Positions 1 to 13,600 of a DNA stretch of 64,000 nt are shown here, piece by piece. The stretch comes from Balanoglossus misakiensis (Eukaryota; Hemichordata). The notes under the pieces were generated by a model, which searched no databases, was not told where the DNA came from, and saw only the letters and a program-made list of their open reading frames with translations. Within the stretch, counting starts at the first letter, position 1. Every line of letters starts with the position of its first letter. The stretch lies in NCBI GenBank assembly GCA_040954595.2, contig CM082579.2, positions 3,100,001-3,164,000 on the forward strand, given 5' to 3'. The translations under genes and the position numbers were made by a program.

Positions 1-1184
1 TCTGTCATATGCTACGCATATTTTCCCTTGTTTATTGTTACTAGAGTAGACTTGTCCCCTTGCAATAGAATCTGTCTGAAAATTTATTTTGTCTTAAGTT
101 ACCAAACTGTTTTGGTTAGCAGAGTCGGAATGTTATTTTACAGGCGAATCAATCAAAATAAAAAATATTATGCACATAATGAAAGAAATCCGAGTGCTTT
201 ATCTCGTCGGTGTGTCTCTGTGTGTTTGCCGGAATTACGCAAAAACAAGGAAATATACAAATAAATTAGCTGAAGACCAAATGAAGAATCAATGTTGCAT
301 TTTTACATGTTCAAGGGGGATTTCAATTGTTGACAAAATTTCAGAATGACTCATCTGTCTTCCTCAAAGAGATAAACAAACAATTCTAATTCCAGGGATG
401 AGTTGCCCTTTTATGAAAATTGAATACAAGACACGTCTGAATTATTTTCACTGATTTTGGTTCCTCTTTTAAGTTGCGACAAAGTCCACTATTGACAAAT
501 GTCCGGTATCTGTCAGCTAGGGACGCACCTTGTATTGTCAACTGGTCATTGTCCACCAAATCTCGCACGTTGCAGCGATATAAGCTCTTACTATAATTTT
601 ATTGTCATTTTTAAAGGGCGTAACTTTCTTAGTGAAAGTCCATAAAGAAGCAGCAACACAATTTACAAACTTGTGACCCGGGAACCTCCCCCCCCCCCCC
701 CCAAAAAAAAAAAAAAAATCTCTCATAGGCCACTTCGTGGAATTCAAAAGTTTTCTGCAGTGATAAAAAGCTTCGATAAAGGCTGATAAAAGCACAACTG
801 ATACGTGTATGCACATGCAGAGTGATGTCGCTGAGCATGCGCGGTGAACGTGTCAACCTTTAGGCCTATATATGCCTGTATACCAATGCAAATAGAAGAC
901 GTGGTTGTTGACAACGGGGCGGGGGACTTTACCATTACCTGATTACAGGGCTACTAACATGCGGAAATAACTCGGGGATTTCCAATTTTAAGCTTAGTCA
1001 TTTCCAAACAAAGGGACCTCGTCAGCGATTGGCTCATGTGATGTCTTTCTGAGCGCATGATCGGAACTGTTCCAGATTATTTTGTCTGCTTTGAGGACGT
1101 CGGCTGCGTGTTAACCATTACCCTGGCCAGAGGAGGACCCAGACCGATTGTTTAAAGGTACAGCTTATATTACCAATCACAAAC
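1..1184. other. Left-edge intergenic region and 5' flank of gene A
   Basis: I see no supported gene here. The longer open frames are low-complexity or shadow frames without splice support. The stretch contains a C15-A16 homopolymer junction at 688-718. Directly before the start codon of gene A the sequence becomes more CpG-rich. The start codon lies in the context aaacATGGCGGCG, which resembles the YY1-type motif that often overlaps translation starts in animal genes. No TATA box is obvious near the start. Confidence 0.5.
688..718. repeat. Composite homopolymer C15 then A16
   Basis: Fifteen C residues (688-702) are followed directly by sixteen A residues (703-718). An almost identical composite (C11 A19) occurs in an EIF5B intron at 62456-62485. 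It is non-coding and likely length-polymorphic. Confidence 0.9.
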
Positions 1185-4100
1185 ATGGCGGCGCTTGGAT
1201 TGAGGGGTACCGCAGACACGGACGTGTTGAAGGATGCCTTCTCGGCCTACTCGCGCGATTCTCACCGGCTGCAAAAGCTGAAAGAGAGCACCATAAAATG
1301 TTACGAAGACATCCAGCGCACACTCTCGAAAAACCTGCAGAGGGAGGTTAAGGAAAGCGGGCTGGCACTGCTCGATCGCAACGACCAGCGAACCATCGAC
1401 GCCGTCAGCCAGAAACCAAGCCTGATCTTCGTCGGCCAGACCAACTCCGGTAAGAGTTCCCTGATCAACCTAATACTGGGCGGGACCTACGTGACGGCCA
1501 GAGAAACGCCGTGCACGGCCAGGCTGGTGAAGTTGGTGAGCGCCGGGGGCGGGCGACAGACGGCCAAGGTCGTGTCAGAGGACGGCACGGTGCAAATGCA
1601 GATGGAATTAAAGAAAAGGAAGATACCGCAAGAGATAATCGAGTTGAGATCAGACAGACGCGACAAGACGTCGGTCAATTCGTACGTAGTAGCTCAGGTC
1701 AATAATGAGTTCATAGACAGTGGTCTTGAGATCATTGACTCGCCCGGTCTGCAGGAAAACGAAGTCATGGATGAAATGGTGCTCGGAGAGCTCAGCAAAA
1801 TTGTACCTTTTGTAGTCTATGTTCTAGATGGCAAGAATCAACTAACCAACCAGGTGAGTTAAGCGCGACAGCACTTGTCGGTATAATAATAATAAGAAAT
1901 GATAATGACGGACTATGCATAATTTACAGGAGCAGTTTTTTACTTTTAAAATGACGTATGTGGATGGATGGATGGATGGATGAATGGATGGGTGGATGTG
2001 TTTGTTTTGAGAGAGGGGGGAGAGAGAACGCTATGTTATTCTCTAAAAACTTGAAACTTGAATCTTTCAGGACAGACATGACATCAGGAGAATACAGCAG
2101 CGAACAAACGCAGAAATCTTTTACGTGGTCACAAAGGTAGACAAGGATGAAGACGAGGACGACGACGAAGAAGACGAGGATGAGAAGGAAGTCGTCTTTG
2201 AAAAGAAGAAGCGCGCTTATGATAGTCTCGTCAGGGAGGGGTTTCTACCCGTCGGGAGAAAGATGCAGGATTGTATGCAGTTTCACGGCATTTCAAACTG
2301 GAGAGTTAAAGAGTACAGACAGAGGAAGGACGCGGCTTTGAAACCGTTCATGGACGATTACGATCGATTTCGGAAGTGCCTCTGCCTGTTCGTAACGGAG
2401 CGGCTGGGCGAAATCGTCGAGAGCGCCAGCACCGCTCTCCTGGCGTCACATTCCCAATGCCTCGACTTCTTCATCGGGAGGGCCAACCAGTCCAAGAGCA
2501 AGCCGAAGGAGCTGGGTGGGCTGCTTGATGGCTGCTGCGACAAAGAGAACAGAATTTACCTTCGAATGGTCAGCAAGGTCAACAATCGGCGCGCGCAACT
2601 CGAGCAGAGCATCGCCAAGTGCATAGCCAACTGCAAGGCAGAGATCACCCAGTCCGCCAAGTCGTTCAAGTTCAGGGACATAGACATCCCGGCAAACGGG
2701 ATGGTCAAGAATGACGAAATGGTCAAGCGTTGCACCGAGCAAATCGAGAGCCTGGTCATTTCCGTGCTGAGCACAAATATTTCCGCCACCCTGAGCAGAG
2801 AGTTCCAAGACGAAGACAGCATCATGGGAGACATAGCCAAGACGGCGGAAGAGCTGGAGAAATTCGACCCCGACGCAGACTTCTCCATCGCGAAGATCCT
2901 CAGTCAGTGCACCATGTCGTCGTACAGGGTGGAAAGCGCCATCTCCCTGGGAAAGGCAACTTGGGGGCTGGCCATGAGGAAGATGTTCCGGAAGACGCTC
3001 AAAGCCTTCCGTAACCCAGTAGCGGCGCTGACGGGGCAACAGCGAGTGGACGACAGGTGGAAGGTGGCCGCGTCGGACAGCGCACTAGAGAGGGTCAACG
3101 CCAAATCCGTCGCCGAAAGCGTGGTCAATCAGGGCAAGGACCACCTGTACAGGTGCCACATCAGATTCGTCGAAGCAGCCGCGGACCTGAAGCGAGTGCT
3201 GAAGATAGCCTCCCAGACTGGCGACGAGGAAAGAGCCAAGATCCGGAAAATTGCCCCAAGGCTCGCCCGCCTGGAGTTGGCCACTCATTCAATCCGGGAT
3301 ACCCGTTTCTATGGTATTCCCCGAATAGGCAAGCTTATAGGGAAAGGCAGCCAGGGCGATGTCCATGAGTGTGGCGAGTACATAATGAGAGGGGAACCAT
3401 GCGTCGCGAAAATCGTCGACATGGAACGGAAAATAAATGACCCCGACGATCTAGCATTGGAAGTGCACTATTCAAGGTAACAATTGCACAACAAAACAAC
3501 TATCAACTGTGATTTTCTTTTATTCCAAACCAGGGTTATTCACAAAATGTTCCAGTTTGAATAATTAACACAGCCTGCATGTTTACAGTTAAAGTGAAAG
3601 TGAAAGTAGAAGAAATGCAGCTTATTCAGCATTTTGTTTTACTCCCTACAGTATGCTATAATACCAATCTAAACCATTCTCGTTTTATTACAGAAAACTG
3701 GGTCAGAATGATAGAATACTTCCCCTATACGCAAGCATAGAGTTTGACGGATATCTGTTCTTGGTGACACCGCAGATGAAATGGGACCTCATGAGAGCGC
3801 TGCCTCATTACAAGAAACTGATCGACAGACTGCAAATTGCCATAGAAGTTGCAAAAGCTATACGTTTCCTCCACAGCGAGGGGATAGTCCACAGGGACAT
3901 CAAGACGGAGAACGTACTGGTGAGTACGGCCACTGCTTTATCACAGGTCAAAGTTCGTTCACGGTGCGCGCGCATGCCATGCGCCAGCATAGGAAAGTTT
4001 GAGCGAGTACTTCAGAGTAAGTGACGGGCATATGAAAAAATAGACATTTGCGATTACAGCATTATCGCGTTTCTAACGCTATGCAAACACGGTACATTGC

Positions 4101-4759
4101 TCAAACCAAAAGTAATGGTCAAACCCATTAGACTTATTGGCACTTGAATCGATTTACAGACTTGGTGCAAGGGTCACGCAATCTGCCATCACTGTGAATA
4201 TTTTCCATTTTTGGAAGAAAAAAAATATTTCAGTCTGCCTATGACCAGATGTTTGTCTATTTAATCGAGAAGTAAATATTAATGTCCATATTTGACCAGT
4301 TGAATGATGTATACATCATTTACTATATTTTTAATGTATGTTTTTTTGTTATAGCTTAGCGCTTCTGGTGAGGTCAAGATTGCAGACTTCGGACTCTGCA
4401 AAGCAGAGGGCTTGATAACCGACTCCATTGTTGGTGCTCCCATAGCGATGCCCCCAGAGGTCATCCGAGGCGAGGCGCACGACAAATCCATCGACGTGTA
4501 CGCCTTCGGAATCCTGCTGTGGTTTTTATGCGAGGGAACGGCCTCCTGCCCGAGGAACTACGCCCAGATAAGACGGCCCGTGGATCTGATGTTCCTGTGT
4601 ATGGACGGCCATCGCCCAGAGTGCCAGCCTGACTTTGACAAATCCTGTTGGGCGCTGATGGAGAAGTGTTGGGACGGGGACAGTACCCGCAGACCAAACT
4701 TCGAACAAATCGTCGCGGAGCTCATCAAAATTAAATATAAAATAGCCGAAAGAAAATAA
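1185..4759 (+). CDS. DSTYK: Gene A: DSTYK-like GTPase-kinase with intact GTPase and kinase motifs
   Basis: Four exons, 1185-1853, 2071-3476, 3694-3919 and 4355-4759, join in frame to 901 aa (vertebrate DSTYK is about 929 aa). Residues about 78-250 form a dynamin-like GTPase domain: P-loop GQTNSGKSS (84-92), CT threonine after the P-loop helix, DSPG (185-188) and TKVD (244-247), the last completed only after intron 1. An acidic tract (248-263) follows, then a helical middle. The kinase domain starts near 640: glycine loop GKGSQG (647-652), VAK lysine 670, HRD aspartate 760, DFG aspartate 778 and a PPE motif, so all catalytic residues are present. Middle and kinase segments (for example LALEVHY, RLARLEL, VHRDIK) match what I recall of vertebrate DSTYK. 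In vertebrates DSTYK is a dual-specificity Ser/Thr and Tyr kinase. Orthology versus an older paralog is not settled. Confidence 0.85.
1961..1998. repeat. TGGA/ATGG microsatellite in intron 1 of gene A
   Basis: An imperfect tetranucleotide array of TGGA units lies between exons 1 and 2 of gene A. It ends before the polypyrimidine tract of the acceptor at 2070, so it probably does not affect splicing. Confidence 0.85.
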
Positions 4760-6659
4760 TTGGTTTAATGTCGAGGCGTTTGAGTCTCAGAGGCAAAATT
4801 GCCAAGTCGGGGTACCGTCGCAAGTTATCGAGCCGAACTACCCTCTCTCATGTCTCTGCGGAGCACATTGTGAAATTTCAGATCTGCCCAAAAGTGACGT
4901 TTCAAACCAGCATCAATCCATTCATTAACAGTACTTTGTGTTTCTTTATAACCCGGTGAAGGTCAAGATGTAACCTTGTATTTTCTTCTATTGGTATTCG
5001 AAAATGTGTATGAACATTTTACTGTTTTACACAAGATAGTTTGCATGTTCTTAGTCGGTTGCCATGGCCTTGTGACGAAACAGTCTCCGTCCATGTGTGT
5101 ACATGGTTCCAAACTCTTCCAGTTATTCCAATACCCACTAATTTGAAGAGATTGTTCGGGAAATGTCGCCACAGCACCTGGCATTTTTGGGGTTGTCATG
5201 AAATTTGCGTTCTCACCCGGAAGGTGTCTATAGCATTCCATTGTTTTGGCAACCGCCGGTTTTGACTGGTGACGCACACCCGCCATATGGTATAAAGGGC
5301 AAATATTTAGCACGTAGGGTGTGTCGCCTGTCGAGCACCTCTCTATGTTTACGCGGCCCATGGCAAAATATAGGGTTAAACCGGGAATATTTAATTATTC
5401 GGAGATCGTTTGAAACAGCCGAATATCCACGTCTGCAGTATAATACTCTGCACCACCTGTTCGAATCGTTGGGAAGCATCTTCACTGTAGGCATGTCTAT
5501 TCACAATATTACCAAAACACAATATCTAGTACTGACCATAGCTGTTAAACCTTCTGTTTGATAGACAGATGAACATTCCTGTCTATTCATTGTAAATAAA
5601 TATATACGAATTGTACATGTACATTTCTTTGGACAAATACGTGATGCAATATTTAAAATTCAGATATATGTAATGCAAATAAATGAAGAATTTCGAAAAA
5701 TCGCACTAACACTTCTCGTGTATTCACATCGTCTGTTTTATTGTATTGCGCTAGTATATATATTCTGCCAGATTTTCACTTCAACAAACAAGGTTTATGG
5801 TACATCACCCCCAATCAAAGTTAGCAACACCAACATGGCGCTTCACATGTGAGTGACCCCGATGACATTGCCCGTAGTCATTACGCATACAGCAAGCAAA
5901 TTATGGAGCGGCCATTTTGTCATCTATCATTGTAGGCCCAGAATGCCTCGACGACCTATGTTCATTTGCAGCACGAAGAACCTTGTGATACTAACATTTA
6001 CATTTGAATGCATTTTGCCGAATTTTTGTAAGCTTGGCCTGTTTCACAACACTAGTGACAATTCATTGCGTAACTTGCACACATGGCGAAGAGAGTCTTA
6101 CAGTGACATAATCGTCATGATTTTCTGGCCGAGTGAGCGGAATATATTAAGCAGCCATATTTTGCGCGCACACATTCTCCTTTTTGTCATTTATGAGGTC
6201 TGTGTTTGCTGGTCGCCCTGTTCCTGTCAGACAGACAGATGGAATGCATTGTTCAAACGACCACAAATAACATCAAGAGGTTACCTTTGATCTCGTTACC
6301 TGCAGCTGCCCTGGGCTTATTGTTTCGCGTTCTCAGCGACTTTGAGTGTGAATTGACCAATCTATGTGAGCAATCATGTGCTGTGTATATGGGAGTATAC
6401 GCATTAACTTGCAGTCCACCTAATATACACGTAGGCCTGTGTATTATATCCCCAAGCCATCGACCAGCTTACAAACAGGAACCTTGGTCAAAAGTGAAAA
6501 TTGTAAACTTATTCTAAAAATTACATACGAGACAAGTATACACTGTTTGTCTGCAGTGTGTATGGGGGTCTCAATTTGCGGTCTCTGGAATACAATCGAA
6601 GTGAATTTAAACTGAAACTTTATGCATCTGCGGGTGGTTTTAACAGTTTGTAAACACGC
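4760..6659. other. Intergenic interval between converging genes A and B
   Basis: Genes A (+) and B (-) are tail to tail here, so the interval holds their 3' untranslated regions. AATAAA-type hexamers occur near 5594 and 5677 and could serve gene A. Open frames up to 145 codons lack splice signals or recognisable motifs. I see no further gene. Confidence 0.5.
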
Positions 6660-9600
6660 CTAAGATATTCTCTGCAATTCCTGTATGATGTCTGAAACCG
6701 TGATGGTTTTGTGTCTACTGAGACACCTGTCAATCAAACTCGAAACTCTGTCGTCAACACGGCCAGCTGGCTTGCTCCATCGAAGCGACGACGTCACCGT
6801 ATTCTCCGTCGTCTTGCCACCGTGCAGCCAAACCAGCAGCTCCCCTAGATGCTGAATGTCCAAATTCGTCGCCTGTCCCCGAAGAACTTCAAACCGACCC
6901 TTGCAAGTGTTGATCGCAGCCCTCTTGTTCTGCTTCAGCTGAAATACAAAGAAGAAAGGATTCACATTCCAGACTATCTGTCCACGTGCATAAATGTGCT
7001 GAAAAGGCAGTATTTCACAAGCAGACCACAATATACAAATACTAGCGTGAGACTGTGACTTAATGCCCATAAAGACTTACCAGAATAGTATCTGCCTTGA
7101 CGTTGTTGAAGATGAACCCGCTGGCATGGATGGTTTGCACCCCTTTGGCAACATCAAGAACAACTCTCAGCTTTTCCTTGGCCGATAGTTCAATATCGGG
7201 ATTGTCCAACCTCGCCTCGGCTTTCTCGGTGACTATGTACAAAGTGTCGGGCTTGGGCAGCAACCAGCCGTATATTCCTATCAGATTTTCACTGCGTTTG
7301 CAGTTGCTGGAAAGATGATGAAAACATGTGAATCGGTCAGCAGAAAATAAGTGTTATCATCACATATTTCTATGTAGTCCAATGGTATGCCTGTCTGCCC
7401 CCCCCCCCTTTCTCTTGTTCAGTACCTTTCTCTTTATTTTTGTTTAAAATAAAACGATGGTACTTACTATGCATAATACAGTGCAGTGATGGATTGTTCC
7501 CACGCAACAGGGTCAGTCCTTGTGATACACCGTACAACGTATTGTCCGGGAGTATTAAAACCCCATCCTTTCTTATACTGATGAACACTGCAGTGTTGGC
7601 CCCGGCCAAGAATTTCTCCTTTTTGCAAGGATCCCCGGATGACATCAAACTTCAGAGCGTGGTTCTGGATTTCCAGCTGGGCCAATTTCGACATGATTTT
7701 CGTTGTGGAGGCGCCGATCTGCTCTTTGATGTTTATCCGGACCTCGTGTTTGAAGAACTCCATGTGCTTGATGGATTTCTCGAACGCGTCGTGGTTTTCG
7801 TACATCTTGTTCTGGCAGGCGTGGATGATAGAGTCGGCCAGGCTGTCGGCATCCAGCCTGCCGGACAAGGTATCCGCAATCTCCTCGCGATGAGACAGTT
7901 GCCCACCCACCGTCTTGTACAGTTCAATGGCCACTTCAACCATCGGCAGTACCGCGAACGCCTGTTGCAGCTCTGCACCCAGATCCTCCCTCACCGCGGC
8001 CACCAGGGAATATATCAGATTTGTCAGACATTTACTGGTGTCCTCCTTGAAATCGGACTCGTACCCGATGAACTCGTAGATGGATTCCATGTTCCTCTTC
8101 AGTGTCGGGTTGTCTAAGGCCTCCATCGTGTCGATGACCCGGGGCCACATCAACGGCGCTACTTCGTCCTCCAGCAGATTCTCGACGTCCCTCTCGACTC
8201 GGCGGAACACGGTGTTGATGATGAAGTTGCGCAGTTCGTGGCACAAAGCGTGCAATTTGAAGAACTTGTCTTCATCCGGTAGATCGGAACCGTACTTGGT
8301 GCGAACATCTCCGTGCGTCAGCAGAAAGTCGTACGCCCCCACTCTTTCGAGCTGCAGGTACGTGGCTTCATCCACAACCTCTTTCTTCACATCCCTGACA
8401 ACTCTGCGGACAATCCCGCGGACCCTATCCAGATTATTGTTGACCAGCTGCGAGAGATCGGCGTACAGGGCGTTCTCAGACTGGCGAGCGGACTTCATGA
8501 TTTTGGCCAACTCCTCGTCTTCCCTCTCGATCATCTCTTGTTTCTGGGAAAAACAGTAAAAGCACCTGCCGTGGCATCTCATCAGGGAACCGATGGTGCT
8601 GGAGAGAGTCGTCTTCAGGTGCGCGTCCAGACAGTGCGATAACTTCTGGCTGAACTTCTGAAAGTTCAACACGAACGGGTCGTCGAGATCTCCGCGCTTC
8701 ACCGCGTCCTTGACCGCCTTCACCGACAACGCGTGGAATCTGTCCATCGACCTGTCGTCATCTAGCAGTGAGTGGAAGCGGAGCTCTTCAAGAACTTTCT
8801 CCTGTTTGTTTCTGTCCATCGGCGATTCCGGTTCTTCGTCTGCGTCCAACTCATCTTCGGAAACATCATAGCGTTTCGCCTTTTTGTCGACGTCTACTTT
8901 ACTGCAGATGTAGAACAACTTTGTTCCGGGACAGTGTTCTTTGAAGAACTGGATACTGGCGCGATCCTGTAATATATTGACAAAGTACTTATTTTAAATA
9001 CCATGATTATGCGCCAACTTAGATCAAAATAGCCTCGGCATGTCAATAAACACCAAACATTTTGTAGCAAATAGAACAATCTACCGTCATGTTTGGCCTT
9101 AAATTAAATCGGGATAGAAGTTTTTTTTCGCAAAAGACGCGTTCAGATATTTTTCCAGACTAAGTAGTCCTCTGCCATGGACGTAAGAGAGAGACGACGG
9201 TATGGGTATAAGCTTACTTACCGCTGGTCGCAGACACATCTTACCGTCGATGACATAAAGCAGAATCGGTGCAGACTTCTGTAGTACCAAACGATCCACG
9301 ACCGTGTCCAGAGTTTTGTTTTCATTGCGCCCCGGCGAGTCCACGAACTGAATGCCATACTCCAGCAAAGGGTAGTTCAGTCCGATCTCCACTGTTTGGC
9401 TGACGAGCGACGCGTCTTCTCGATCCGTGCCCTTCAGAGCGACCAATCGCTTCACGGCAACGCGGTCTTCCTTCTCGCTTGTTTTGCTTCCCTGTAGCAA
9501 CCGCTTAGAGCCATCGATCTGGTGTCCGTCGGTGTCCAACAGACACAAGTAAGGCTCCCGTGAATAAGTCACCCGTACAACTCTCGACGTGCACGCCCGT

Positions 9601-9875
9601 TCCGACGCAGGAACGACGCGGCGGCCCAGTAGTTCATTAATGAGTGAGCTCTTGCCGGAGTTTCTTTCCCCAAACACCGCAATGACGGCTTTCTGGTCCA
9701 GTGTTTGGCGGATTTCCTGCTCTTCCCGAGCTGTGATAAGCTGAGCTGACACATCCTCGCCCAATAACCGACGTATTTCTGTCTCTAACTTTTTAGTCTG
9801 GCGAATGATTTCACGAACCCTCTTCAGGCGTTCTTCGTGTGTTTTCAAAGTGTTTGCCAGGTAGTTGTCCTCCAT
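6660..9875 (-). CDS. Gene B: DSTYK-like GTPase fused to a pseudokinase
   Basis: Four exons read on the minus strand, 9222-9875, 7468-8966, 7081-7306 and 6660-6938, giving 885 aa with the intron phases (0, 2, 0) of gene A and an identical 226-nt third exon. The GTPase motifs are complete: GERNSGKSS (69-77), DSPG (179-182), SKVD (240-243). The C-terminal kinase fold is recognisable (GRGQHCSV loop, then IHASGFIF) but degenerate. The VAIK lysine is arginine (YVVRCI), HRD is F784-N785-N786, the DFG position reads CKG (805-807), and most of the activation segment is gone before the HLGELLVWL helix. I infer a GTP-binding protein with a non-catalytic pseudokinase tail. The frame is intact through 2.66 kb and all splice sites are consensus, so this is not a decayed pseudogene. 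Confidence 0.83.
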
Positions 9876-10673
9876 ATTGGATTTGTGGATGACCTATGCT
9901 TTAAAACTGCAGACACGTAGCACACTATAGGCATACACTCAGATTGCTTCCTGATTGGCGGCGCCCTATCGCTAGTTTCGAAACCATAGGCACGGCCCGA
10001 TATGCATTGGTTTAAACTTACGTCACTAGCCCAAAATTCTCCTAAGGGTATCACATGATCAGGCTGTACTGTAGTACGTGCTTATCATATCAGGTTCCCG
10101 ATGACATACACTAGATAACAAAACATTTCATGTAACGTGTAAACAAAATAGGTACAGTCCCACTTTCTGTATTACTTTAGAAGTCAATATTACAATAGAC
10201 AGCAAACTGTCTATGATATTACCATGGGGGTAGAAAGCGCAAACTTTACTTCTTTAGTTCTTTGTATTTATTTTAATCATTGAATTTTAATCTTGAAGTT
10301 TTTTATTTTTCATCATCAATTCAATAATTACACAGATTAAATATTAAATCTCCGACTCCATTCTGCATTTACTTCCGACTTCAACGTCATGAGTACGCTG
10401 TCACACTTTATCTCTTGAAGTACGTCTACGAGGAAGTATAGGTTCAGTAAAACAAAAAAAACCTTTACAGTTAGTTCCTGGTTGTGTCCAAGAATGTTAT
10501 TGTGTTATAAAACTAAGTACATGTAAGCGCTGGTGTGTTTTTAATGACTGCTTGAACAGTATGGATCACCTCAGTCCCTCCACACAGACTAGATATATGA
10601 ATAATATCGCTTGGCAAGCCGTGACGTAGGCCAAGTTAGCACTGAACAAGCGACAGCGACCGATAGCACAAAA
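9876..10673. other. Intergenic spacer between genes B and C
   Basis: This 0.8 kb AT-rich interval is the 5' flank of gene B and the 3' flank of gene C, which lie head to tail on the minus strand. I see no coding potential or RNA gene in it. Confidence 0.5.
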
Positions 10674-13600
10674 TCATCTATTAAAGAACGCCAAAGCCTG
10701 CAAACAATCACTCAATTCTCCTTTTATTTGGCTTATTGTCATTGCATTCGGACTTCTGAGACATCTCTCGGTCAAGCTTGAGATCATGTCAGTCTCCCAT
10801 CCCGTCGGTCTGTTGACGCGATTGGCCGAAGTTGTTCTTTCCTTCGAGGCCTTGTCTCCGTGTAGCCATAGCAGCAGATTGCCGAATTGGTAAATATCAT
10901 TGGCCATTACATGCCCTCCGAGAATCACGTATTTCCCTTTGCATGTGTTTATCACGGCTCTTTTGTCATCCATTATCTGCAAAAGGACAATATATACTTA
11001 ATTGGTGACTTTTGGATGTGCAAAACCCGACACGTTCATGGTGATCTGAACTGCGTAACGGGCGCAAAGGAATTCGACTCACCAAAACATTCTTTGGTTC
11101 CAGATTATTGAAGATGAATCCGCTGGAATGGATAGCGTCCAATCCATTGGCAACGTCCAGGGAAACTGACAGTTTCTCGTGGTCCGAAAGAGTGTGCAGC
11201 GCAGAATCCAATCTGTCCTTGGCCTTCTCCACGATGACGTCAACCGCGTTTGTGTGACGAAACAGCCACCCATGCACCACGAGGAGATTGCTGCTTTTGT
11301 CGCAGATGCTGTAGGTGATGTGAAACCAGTAAATATGTGCTTGTGAAAGTAATTTTTGAAGCTATGATTCCATTCATGGTGCTAATGTAATTCTAAAAGA
11401 GGTTGTAAAATACAAATTTGAGTATATACTTACAAGGCATGATAGAGAGCGGCGATGGATTGTTCCCATAAAGTCTGATCAGTGTTTGTGATGGAGCGAA
11501 TGACACGGTGGTCTCGCTTCTTGGATCTTTCTCCTTTCATGCATTCGTGAATGCTGCAGTGCTGACCTTTGTAGAGCACTTGGCCCCTGCTCAAAGTCTT
11601 CCATTTGCGCTCAAACTTCAGAGCGTAATTCTGCACTTCCAGCTGGGCCAGATCGGAGATGATCTTCGTCGCCTTGGCCATGAACTCGTCGTTCATGCTC
11701 AGACAGATCTCCGCTTTGAAGGTTTCCATGCGCTGGATGGATTTTTCGAACAGGTCGTGGTTTTCGCGCATCTTCCTCTGACACGCGGTTGTGATGCTTT
11801 CGGTCAGCTCGTCGACGTCCAACATGGCGACCAGCATCTCAGCTGCGCTCTCGACCTGGGCCGTCTCCATACCATATGATGTGTAAGCTATACTCACAAC
11901 TGACGGCAGATCGTACGTTCGCTGGAGTGCGAGGCTCAGATCCTCTCTCACTGAAGCTATCAAAGAATACATCAAACCCACCAAAGACCTACGCGTGGTT
12001 TCCTTGTAATCAGATTGGTATCCGAAGAACTGGTAGACCGACTCCATGCTTCTTTTCAGAATAGGGTTTTCCAAGGCACCTATCGTGTCAAGCACTTTGG
12101 GCCATAAAACGGGCGCTACGTCGTTCTCCAGGAAAGTGTCGATCTCCGAATCCAAACGGTTGATGACGCAGTTGATGATGTAGCTTCGTATTACCTGGCA
12201 GACTGCATGCATCGTGAGAAATTCCTCGTTGTGAAGTAAGTCTGGTGCAATGGACGAGCTTATTTCACTGTACCACAGAAGAAAATCGTGCGCCTTTGCC
12301 CTGTTGGTCAACGAGAAGTGCCTGGCCTCTTGGCTCAACTTTCGCGTCATATCTTTCACAACCTCGTCAACGATGTCGCGGATTCTTGCCTTGTTTTCCA
12401 AAACCAGTTTCGTCATATCATCGAAGAGAGCCATCTCAGACCGTCTCGCTGATGTCAGCATTCTCGTCATTTCCACGGTTTCATGGTCGATACTCTGCTG
12501 TTTCTGCGACAGGAGGTAGAACAGCCGACAGTGGCAACCCGACAGTGTGCTGCGAACGCGCTGCAGCGATTTGTCGATGTGGACACCCAAGGCTTCCGAC
12601 AGGCTCTTTTTGAATTTCATGAAGTTTTCGACGAAATCGTTATCGCGACAATCCCTGCGTGCTTTTCTGATTTCCTTCAGTGACAATCCATGCAGTCTTG
12701 TTCTTTTGTTAAGAAGACCGAAGTAAGAAAGATCTTGCTTCACTCTAGCCAATTTGTCGAGGACAGCGGCAGGAGCACTTTCATCGTCACCGCTTTCATC
12801 CTCATCGTCTGAGGCCTGATCATGTTCTGCTGCCTTTTGATCGATGTCCACTTTGTTGCAAACATATATGTGCTCAGCTCCGCGACAGCTTTCTTTGAAT
12901 TGGTTGATACTGGCACGGTCCTGGAAAAAAATATGCCGCATTAAAACGGAAATCAAGAGAAACCATATACTTTTCAATGTGTGAGGCCTAAATTCTCTTA
13001 CAGACCCACCCCCTCTCACTGGCCACTAGCACGTAAGAAGTCAGCAGGGCGTGCATTACATGTACTGAACCATTGTTAAGAGTTTGACTCACCTCTGGAC
13101 GGACTCCATTATTTCCATCAATCACGTATATCAAGACGGCTATCGCCTGCTCCTTCGCCATTTTCTCCACGACTTCGTTCAGCTTCTGATTCTCATTTTT
13201 ACCCGGCGAGTCGATGAATTCAATTCCATTCTTTAGGAACGTGTCGTCCAGGCCAATCTCCACGGCTTCGCTGACAAGTGCGTCGTCGTGTCTTTCTTCA
13301 TCGCTCAGATCGACAAGGCGATTCACATGTCCAGAATCGTCAGTCCCGCAGACCTCCATTTCATGTTTGGTGGTGCCATCGCAGTTGAGGAGGCGTATGT
13401 ACGGGCGTTCTGAATATTTTATCCGGACAACCCTGCATGTGCACGGCAGTTCTGAGACAGGGACAATGTTTTGACCCAGCAGCTCGTTAATTAGTGAACT
13501 CTTCCCCGCATTTCTCTCCCCGAACACAGCGATGGTCAATTTCTGCTCCAAGATCTCTTCTATTGATTGTTTTTCACTGTCTGAGACAAGGGTAGTTGAT

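Noticed and set aside
5853-6517. Overlapping frames of 145 and 103 codons between genes A and B
   Set aside because: No motif, no splice context and base composition like the surrounding non-coding DNA.
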